A DNA stretch of 36,537 nucleotides from QYQD01 sp040754095 (GTDB lineage: Bacteria; Desulfobacterota; QYQD01): contig JBFMFO010000027.1 in assembly GCA_040754095.1 (NCBI GenBank), positions 1-36,537 of the forward strand, in the 5' to 3' direction. The translations under genes were made by a program, and so were the position numbers. Shown piece after piece: positions 31,509 to 36,537 of this stretch. Under the pieces are notes generated by a model, which was not told the DNA's origin, did not search any database, and saw nothing but the letters and a program-made list of their open reading frames with translations. Within the stretch, counting starts at the first letter, position 1. The number at the start of each line of letters is the position of its first letter.

Positions 31509-31802
31509 CTATTTTTCTTTTCCTGCTTGCAATTCCTTTATTCTCGACTCAACGGCCTCTAATTCTTCCTTGAGTGATGCCATCTCATCTCTTAAGAAAT
31601 TTAGTTCTTCCTCCCTCGACATCGGTGGCTGCCAATAGCAATAAGGCGGTTCCCAGGCCGGTTCGTAGTAGGGAGGAGGGCCCCAGTAATAATCAACGGC
31701 CAAACAGCGGGGAAGACCGCCTCGTCCCCAGCCGATATAGGGCCAAGGCGGTGTATATCCTCTGAAACCAAAGCCCCTGCCATAACCTCTTCGATACGGC
31801 AT
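31509..31802 (-). CDS. DUF5320-like Gly/aromatic-rich protein with coiled-coil tail
   Basis: The 97-residue product begins MPYRRGYGRGFGFRGYTPPW and has a Trp/Tyr/Pro-rich middle (YYWGPPPYYEPAWEPP). A helical tail (about 63-97) with EEELNFLRDEMASLKEELEA follows. DUF5320-type proteins show this layout and are found near NifX/NifB-like and iron-sulfur genes in anaerobes; their function is not known. ATG 31802 is chosen for its strong AAGGAGGTG site. That site contains the end of the aminotransferase gene, so the genes are coupled. The tail resembles that of the NifX-like protein at 32941-33501. Confidence 0.7.
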   Translation of the reverse strand: MPYRRGYGRGFGFRGYTPPWPYIGWGRGGLPRCLAVDYYWGPPPYYEPAWEPPYCYWQPPMSREEELNFLRDEMASLKEELEAVESRIKELQAGKEK

Positions 31803-31815
31803 AACTGCACCTCCT

Positions 31816-32841
31816 TTATAAATTTTCCGTACGACTTTCAAAAATCTCTCTTATGGTATTCAGGACTATCATGTTATTTTCAGAGGTGGAGGTTGCAAAC
31901 CTTAAAAAATTATTTCTCAGCCCTTCCTGATGAAGGGACCTTATGTGGATGTTTTTTTCACTTAAAACCCTAGCAAATTCATCTGCGCTCATGTGAGGGA
32001 TCTTGCCCAGAAAGAAGTAGGTCGCTGTAGGGTACGTCGTAATGCCTAACTTCTGTAATGATTTTGCAAAATCTTTTGTCAGGTCTTTTAGCATTACAAC
32101 TCTGGCATCAATTTTATCCAAATGTTCGAGGGATGCCATGGCCGCCGCCTCGGCAGGCCTTGCCAGCGGATAGGCATCATTATGATTATTCAGATAGCTT
32201 ATCAATTCTTTACCTGCAATGGCATAGCCTACTCTAAAGCCCGCCAGACTAAAGGCCTTTGAGAAGGTACGAGTTACAATAACATTTTTGTATTCAAGGA
32301 TCAGATCCGCCGCTGTGTTGCCTCCGAACTCAATGAATGCCTCATCGATTAAGAACATGGTTTCAGGATGTCTTTCGATGAGCGAAAGATTTTCCTTTAT
32401 ATTAAAGACGGTGCCGGTAGGATTATTCGGGTTAACGATTACTGCCACAGTTGTGTCTTTCGGTATTTCAAGGTCTTTCACATTAAAAAGGAAATCTTCC
32501 TTTTCAGCCAAAAAAGTACAAGTCTTTTTCTCTGCAATTTCCTCAAAAAGATAATAGGTAGGAGAGATTAAATGCGCCCTCCGGCCATAAAGTAAAAACA
32601 ATTGGCGGAGTATAAGTTCAGAGCCTGCATTTATGTGGATATTTTCCACAGGAACCTTGACATAGTCCGATATTCTCTCTTTCAGCTTCCATGAATAGGG
32701 TTCTGTATAGTAATTCCCCAGATAGATTTCTTTCGTAGCTCCTTCTATGGCTTCATCTATTGGGGGAAGAGGATTTTCGCAGAGGGCCAAATTTATACCC
32801 TCAAGAGGAAACCCTCCTTTTTCCAGTCTGCTTTTCTTCAT
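31816..32841 (-). CDS. HisC-like class I/II aminotransferase
   Basis: The 341-residue PLP enzyme has NPNNPTG (137-143), DEAF (166-169) and the Lys motif RTFSKAFSLAGFRVGY with Lys195. The length and the lack of a long N-terminal domain fit histidinol-phosphate aminotransferase or the related threonine-phosphate decarboxylase CobD. The substrate cannot be told from the motifs, and no other his or cob gene is here. It lies between a NifX-like gene and a DUF5320-like gene, so a role in the iron or cobalamin cofactor context is conceivable. Its ribosome site is weak. Confidence 0.8.
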   Translation of the reverse strand: MKKSRLEKGGFPLEGINLALCENPLPPIDEAIEGATKEIYLGNYYTEPYSWKLKERISDYVKVPVENIHINAGSELILRQLFLLYGRRAHLISPTYYLFEEIAEKKTCTFLAEKEDFLFNVKDLEIPKDTTVAVIVNPNNPTGTVFNIKENLSLIERHPETMFLIDEAFIEFGGNTAADLILEYKNVIVTRTFSKAFSLAGFRVGYAIAGKELISYLNNHNDAYPLARPAEAAAMASLEHLDKIDARVVMLKDLTKDFAKSLQKLGITTYPTATYFFLGKIPHMSADEFARVLSEKNIHIRSLHQEGLRNNFLRFATSTSENNMIVLNTIREIFESRTENL

Positions 32842-32940
32842 AAGGTCTCGCCCGCAGAATCAGTCTTAAAGTCCTTTTTCGGGGCTTCGTTATCATAGCC
32901 AACGATAAGCTTCATATCTGAGCCTGTTCAAGATTTTTTC

Positions 32941-33501
32941 TTAATCTTTCTTCTCCAGGTCTTTAATGCGACGCTGGATTTCGGCTAGCTCCTCAGCTAG
33001 CGATTGGACCCGGTGTTTGAGGTCGGAGATTTCCTCTCCAGGGTTTAGCTGATAGGCAGAACCGGTCTCAGACCTCAGCCCGCGAGCCATCCCCGGCGCA
33101 AAACCTGGGCCTCGACCCATTCCCCGGCCTCCAGCCATACCCATCCCCATGCCTCTACCTATCCCAGGCTGCGGGCTTATCTCAATTCGGCCGGACTTAA
33201 ATGCTTCGATAGCGTCACGAATTTTTCCCGTAACTCCGGTAACCATTTGAATCCCTGCTGCCGACAACACCCGGCTGGCATTAGGACCGATACTCCCCGT
33301 AATTATCGCCTGAATCTGCTTGTCGGCGATAAGCTTAGCCGTCATAATCCCGGCTCCTCCGCTTGCTCCAACGTTAGGGTTTTCAACCACCTCAAACTCC
33401 ATGGTTTCCGGCTCAACGATAAGGAAATATTGGCATCTTCCAAAGCGGGGGTCTATCTCACCCTCCAGACTTGGCTGTTTAACTGATACCGCGATTCTCA
33501 T
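32941..33501 (-). CDS. NifX/NafY-type dinitrogenase cofactor family protein with coiled-coil tail
   Basis: Residues 1-110 are the dinitrogenase Fe-Mo cofactor fold: MRIAVSV, DPRFGRCQYFLIVEPE, then NVGASGGAGIMTAKLIADKQ and ITGSIGPNASRVL. Such small proteins bind iron or FeMo-type cofactors. After this comes a Gly/Met/Arg-rich linker (about 113-145, GMGMGMAGGRGMGRGPGF) and a coiled coil (about 152-186). The nif genes are absent, so this is likely an iron-sulfur carrier of unknown target. GGAGGG precedes the ATG. It follows the small membrane gene by 14 bp. Confidence 0.85.
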   Translation of the reverse strand: MRIAVSVKQPSLEGEIDPRFGRCQYFLIVEPETMEFEVVENPNVGASGGAGIMTAKLIADKQIQAIITGSIGPNASRVLSAAGIQMVTGVTGKIRDAIEAFKSGRIEISPQPGIGRGMGMGMAGGRGMGRGPGFAPGMARGLRSETGSAYQLNPGEEISDLKHRVQSLAEELAEIQRRIKDLEKKD

Positions 33502-33515
33502 ATTTTCCCTCCAGC

Positions 33516-33764
33516 TTATTTAGTAAAACGCGTTTTTAAGGTCTTCCAGACCTGCATACATAAGGCAAAAAATCCACCCACCAAACCGACGCTACCGGCT
33601 CCGACCGGGCAACCAACCCGCCCGCAAAAAGGACATACAGCGAACATCGCATACAATCCTGAAAAGGCAAGTCCCCAACGGAGAAAGCGAAACAATGGAC
33701 CAAGAAGCGGGTACATGGCGGCTATTCTGTTATTCTCTTTGGCTACTAAATCGTTATCATTCAT
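33516..33764 (-). CDS. Small membrane protein with CPFCG motif
   Basis: The 82-residue product has two hydrophobic segments (about 18-40 and 55-72). Between them lies CPFCGRVGCPVG, three Cys residues near a membrane face. It could bind metal or a heme-like or iron-sulfur group; no family is recognised. AAAGGGACTCC precedes its ATG. It is the first gene of the sub-operon with the NifX-like gene, downstream of feoB, so a role with iron is a reasonable inference only. Confidence 0.65.
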   Translation of the reverse strand: MNDNDLVAKENNRIAAMYPLLGPLFRFLRWGLAFSGLYAMFAVCPFCGRVGCPVGAGSVGLVGGFFALCMQVWKTLKTRFTK

Positions 33765-33988
33765 AGGAGTCCCTTTATAAGTATTATAAGGTGTCCCTTA
33801 ATAAAAGGCTACTATCTATCTTTCTTAAGGCATGAATCCTGGTTCTATGTATGTTGTCCGGTTTGAAGAGATTACCGGATATCCATTTTGCTCCTTAAAC
33901 GCCATCTGCCGCCGGGTATCTGTCGTGGATTAGGCCGTTATCGAACCAGGCTGGCAGCATTAAGACCTCGCACCACTCCATAATCATC
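33765..33988. other. 224-bp gap after the feoB membrane gene
   Basis: This gap lies between the small membrane gene and the feoB membrane gene. On the minus strand an ATG at 33981 opens a 28-codon frame (MEWCEVLMLPAWFDNGLIHD at the start) to TAA 33895. It starts 8 bp after the feoB stop but has no clear ribosome site and no known family. A hairpin TCCGGT/ACCGGA (33857-33862, 33874-33879) has no T-run. The words GGAGTCCCTTTATAA and GGTGTCCCTTAATAA stand near the start codon. Confidence 0.35.
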
Positions 33989-35485
33989 TTACCCCAGCCC
34001 TATCAGCCTACCTCCCTGATAGACGATGAAGGACACGATCCAGGCCAGGGCCGTAGTATAGCCTGCGGCAAAAAGGGGCCATTTCCACGAATTGGTCTCG
34101 CGGTAAATCACCCCGATGGCGGCTACACACGGTATATAAAGAAGGGTAAAAACCATCAGGGTGAAGGCGGTAAGCGGGGTATAGATTTTCTTTCCATCGG
34201 GCCAGGTATCCCTCTGGATCCGTTCCCTTAGAGGCGCTGACTCCTCGTCTGCCTCTCCGACGGCATAAAGGGTGCCCAAGGTGCCTACCACGATCTCCTT
34301 GGCAATGAACCCTCCAAAGAGGCCCACCCCTATCTTCCAATCAAATCCTAAGGGTTTTACCACCGGTTCTATTATTCTTCCCAGGTGGCCCAGATAGCTC
34401 TTCTCCATCTTCTCCCGGGCCTGCTCATTTTCCAGATTGGTTATGCTTTCATCCATGGCCTCTTTCATAATCAGGCCAGAGGCAAGGTCTAACCTTGCCT
34501 CTTGTTTCAGGCGGTCGTAATCTTTTGAATACTCCGGACTCCAGGGGAAATTACCCAGAAACCAGACCAGGACGCAACCGGCCAGGATAATGGTCCCTGC
34601 CTTCTTAAGATAAAGCACGCCCCGCTCCCACATATGGATGATTACCCCTTTAATGGTAGGCATACGGTAGGGAGGGAGTTCCATGACAAAGGGGGCTGTT
34701 GGCCCCGGAAAGAGGTATTTTCGAAATATCCTGGCCATAATTATGGCCATGGCTATGCCCAGGATATAGATGGAATAAAGTAACGTGCCCCCTTTTTCAG
34801 GAAAGAAGGCCCCGATAAGCAGGGCATATACAGGTAGCCGGGCCCCGCAGCTCATAAAGGGGTTGACTAAGATGGTGGTCAGCCGGTCCCTCTCCTGGTC
34901 AATGGTCCGGCAGGCCATGATTCCCGGTATATTGCAGCCCAATCCCAGGATCATGGGGATGAAGGACCGGCCATGCAGCCCGATTTTGTGCATAAAGCGG
35001 TCCATGACAAAGGCCGCCCGGGCCATATAGCCTGAATCTTCCAGTATGGCCATGCAAAAGAACAAGAGAAAGATAATGGGCACAAAAATAATAACGCTGC
35101 CTACCCCGCCGATAATCCCGTCTACCACCAGGGACTGAAAGGCGCTACCCTCCGGGAAAAAGCGGCCACATATATTCCCCAGCCATTCCTGGCCGGTCTC
35201 CACCCAGCCCATAGGAACCTCACTGAGGGTAAAGGTAATTTTAAACATGAGCCACATCAAAAATAGAAAAATGGGTATCCCCAGTACCCGGTTTAGGACT
35301 ATACGGTCGATCTGGTCTGAGGCGCTCAGCCTCTCTATCGCCGGTCTGGAGACCGCTCTCCTGTAAATACCATTGATAAACCCATATCTTCTATCAACGA
35401 TGACGGTTTCCACCTCGTCATCAAAGATACCCCTTAGATGCTCACGGCTTTTTCTTACCTGATCAAGAATCTCTCGCCTATCCAT
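33989..35485 (-). CDS. FeoB membrane-domain protein (separate gene)
   Basis: The 498-residue protein is the membrane half of the Fe2+ transporter. It has a linker helix (MDRREILDQVRKSREHLRGI), the RYGFINGIYRRAV segment and about eight to nine helices. It also has the gate motifs LGLGCNIPGI and SCGARLPVY with its conserved Cys, plus a second GFIAKEIVVGTLG motif. The G domain is encoded by the separate gene upstream. ATG 35485 has AGGAGG 8 nt before it; the longer frame from 35566 would overlap the G-domain gene out of frame. The split is thus supported by its own ribosome site. It lies 14 bp from the G-domain gene. Confidence 0.92.
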   Translation of the reverse strand: MDRREILDQVRKSREHLRGIFDDEVETVIVDRRYGFINGIYRRAVSRPAIERLSASDQIDRIVLNRVLGIPIFLFLMWLMFKITFTLSEVPMGWVETGQEWLGNICGRFFPEGSAFQSLVVDGIIGGVGSVIIFVPIIFLLFFCMAILEDSGYMARAAFVMDRFMHKIGLHGRSFIPMILGLGCNIPGIMACRTIDQERDRLTTILVNPFMSCGARLPVYALLIGAFFPEKGGTLLYSIYILGIAMAIIMARIFRKYLFPGPTAPFVMELPPYRMPTIKGVIIHMWERGVLYLKKAGTIILAGCVLVWFLGNFPWSPEYSKDYDRLKQEARLDLASGLIMKEAMDESITNLENEQAREKMEKSYLGHLGRIIEPVVKPLGFDWKIGVGLFGGFIAKEIVVGTLGTLYAVGEADEESAPLRERIQRDTWPDGKKIYTPLTAFTLMVFTLLYIPCVAAIGVIYRETNSWKWPLFAAGYTTALAWIVSFIVYQGGRLIGLG

Positions 35486-35499
35486 AATCTCATCCCTCC

Positions 35500-36180
35500 T
35501 CACTTCTCCCCGGTCACCTTCTTTGTGACTTCCTCGTCTCCTTCCAGTAACTTTATAGCCATCCACCTCGAAGAGTATCTCTGCATAAGCCCGGCATCTC
35601 TCTGGATCAACTCCTCTATCTTTCTTATCTCTTCTTCTATCTCTTCCCCATAGCTCAGGGTGACATGGCCTCCGTCGAACTTGCCTTCTGCCACATCCAC
35701 AATGGCTTGCAACAGTTCATCCATTCCCCTGTTTTTATATCCTATGGTGGGAATCACCGGCACGCCCAGAAGCTCAGAAAGCTTCTTGGTATCAATCTTG
35801 TGTCCGCTTTCCTCGGCCCGGTCACTCATGTTTAAAACAATGACTAAGTTCACGCCCAGTTCCATAAACTGGGTGGTTAGATAGAGATTGCGCTCCAGAT
35901 TGGAGGCATCCACAATGTCCACCACCACGTCCGGTCTCTCTTCCACCACAAAATTGCGGGCCACGACCTCGTCTAAAGAATAGGCGGTTAGGCTATAGGT
36001 GCCTGGTAGATCTACCACCTTGATCTCATAATCCTTGAATCTAAGGCTTCCTTCTTTTTTCTCCACGGTTACCCCCGGCCAGTTGCCTACGTGCTGGCGG
36101 GCGCCGGTCAGGTTGTTAAATATGGTGGTCTTGCCGGAGTTGGGATTTCCGGCCAGGGCAATAGTTATCTTTCTAACCAT
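35500..36180 (-). CDS. FeoB G-domain protein (separate gene)
   Basis: The 226-residue GTPase has G1 GNPNSGKT (11-18), G2 around GNWPGVTVE (32-40), G3 DLPG (57-60) and G4 NMSD (117-120), all in FeoB form. A GDI-like helical part follows (about 165-226) with RWMAIKLLEGDEEV. It lacks the membrane domain, which is the next gene. GTP binding would gate Fe2+ uptake by the partner protein. AAAGGAGAC precedes the ATG. A DtxR-like box lies 32-50 bp upstream, next to a broken feoA. Confidence 0.92.
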   Translation of the reverse strand: MVRKITIALAGNPNSGKTTIFNNLTGARQHVGNWPGVTVEKKEGSLRFKDYEIKVVDLPGTYSLTAYSLDEVVARNFVVEERPDVVVDIVDASNLERNLYLTTQFMELGVNLVIVLNMSDRAEESGHKIDTKKLSELLGVPVIPTIGYKNRGMDELLQAIVDVAEGKFDGGHVTLSYGEEIEEEIRKIEELIQRDAGLMQRYSSRWMAIKLLEGDEEVTKKVTGEK

Positions 36181-36211
36181 CTATAGTCTCCTTTAGGATG
36201 GTAAAACTCAG

Positions 36212-36230
36212 TTAGGTTAATCTAACTTTA
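36212..36230 (-). promoter_or_regulatory. DtxR/IdeR-like operator upstream of feoB
   Basis: TTAGGTTAATCTAACTTTA agrees at 15 of 19 positions with the known metal-repressor consensus TTAGGTTAGGCTAACCTAA, and is an inverted repeat around GTTAG/CTAAC. It lies in the 65-bp gap between feoA and feoB and would let Fe2+-bound repressor block feoB. Confidence 0.65.
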
Positions 36231-36245
36231 AGAACAAAAAAAATC

Positions 36246-36425
36246 TTAACTGACCATAATCTTATGGGCCATCCCACAACCCAGGGCCAGCCGGGTATCC
36301 CTTACCAAAACCACCAGCGGCCCCGGTGCGCCCTTTACGACTTTCATCTTCACACCCGGGGACAATCCCATGCTAAAAAGCCTTGACTGTAACCCGTAAC
36401 CGGCGTGTATGGCTAATACCGCCGG
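36246..36425 (-). pseudogene. feoA: feoA, N-terminally truncated
   Basis: The minus-strand frame ending at 36246-36248 encodes 59 residues: LAIHAGYGLQSRLFSMGLSP, then GVKMKVVKGAPGPLVVLV and ALGCGMAHKIMV. This is the FeoA SH3-like fold from the first glycine loop on. The usual first 15 or so residues are missing: a stop codon (TAA, 36428-36426) lies directly upstream and the sequence changes there to repeat DNA. There is no start codon before Met19 of this frame. It is thus a broken feoA, cut by the element at 36426-36537, rather than a different family. Confidence 0.8.
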
Positions 36426-36537
36426 TTAGAAAATAGGCCATTTTAGCCGATGAAGAAGTAGGCCAGGCTGACCGGCCAAAAGTAGGCCATTTTCCTTTTA
36501 CTTCTTTTTTCCCCGCGCGCAAAACTTTTTTTCTTCC
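36426..36537. mobile_element. Probable IS end inserted in feoA, cut by the window edge
   Basis: Three copies of TAGGCCA stand at 36434-36440, 36459-36465 and 36483-36489, in steps of 25 and 24 bp. The first and third lie in AAAATAGGCCATTTT and AAAAGTAGGCCATTTT contexts. Such multiple spaced terminal repeats are typical of IS21-family ends. The feoA frame stops exactly at its left side. No transposase is in the window, so the family is an inference. Confidence 0.5.

Noticed and set aside
33895..33981. 28-residue frame on the minus strand after the feoB membrane gene
   Set aside because: No ribosome site, no recognisable features; kept only as a note in the gap entry.
35486..35566. Extended start of the feoB membrane gene
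   Set aside because: Overlaps the G-domain gene in another frame, and the strong ribosome site points to ATG 35485.

Overview
The window looks like a chromosomal segment of a motile anaerobic bacterium, most probably a deltaproteobacterium (Desulfobacterota) or a close relative. Supporting signs are the flagellar gene order flgB-flgC-fliE-fliF-fliG-fliH-fliI-fliJ, a MotE-like gene, fliK-flgD-flgE, control by sigma-54 promoters and NtrC-type activators, a SelB factor, a NifX-like and DUF5320-like iron-sulfur neighbourhood, and many short palindromic intergenic repeats. No rRNA gene is present, so the lineage is an inference.

Region 1 (1-3505) is accessory DNA lying just 3' of a tRNA-Arg(CCG) gene. 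It holds the end of a DUF2283 gene, a small HNH-like zinc protein, a 110-nt element closed by a perfect 11-bp stem, a large DUF2971-like gene, and a BrnT/BrnA toxin-antitoxin pair with its own operator. The pair sits between two near-identical 138/139-bp direct repeats, and the second repeat abuts a broken Fic-like gene end.

Region 2 (3506-9200) holds the tRNA, a P2-type cation ATPase overlapping a tandem universal stress protein, a histone-tail-like SAP protein with a Cys cluster, a 35-residue membrane peptide and a DegT-type sugar aminotransferase. Two dispersed repeats have inserted in frame into the ATPase gene.

Region 3 (9200-28600) is the flagellar regulon. It contains an NtrC-like regulator with GAFTHA in place of GAFTGA, a secreted TPR protein, a PAS histidine kinase whose phospho-accepting His is Ser, a four-helix-bundle gene, a canonical NtrC-like regulator, and then the basal body, export and hook genes. 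Three good sigma-54 promoters precede the TPR gene, flgB and fliK. A strong hairpin terminator separates the basal-body/export block from fliK-flgD-flgE. Nearly every gap carries palindromic elements made of 7-bp (some 9- or 10-bp) quasi-repeats. Several unrelated sequence families share this architecture, and the four-helix-bundle gene lies between inverted arms of one of them.

Region 4 (28600-36537) holds selB, a ZIP metal transporter and a leftward cluster. In transcription order the cluster is: a broken feoA, a DtxR/IdeR-like box, feoB split into a G-domain gene and a membrane gene, a small Cys-containing membrane protein, a NifX-like protein with a coiled-coil tail, a HisC-like aminotransferase, and a DUF5320-like protein. 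The feoA 5' end is cut off by the end of what is probably an IS element with three spaced TAGGCCA repeats, running off the window.
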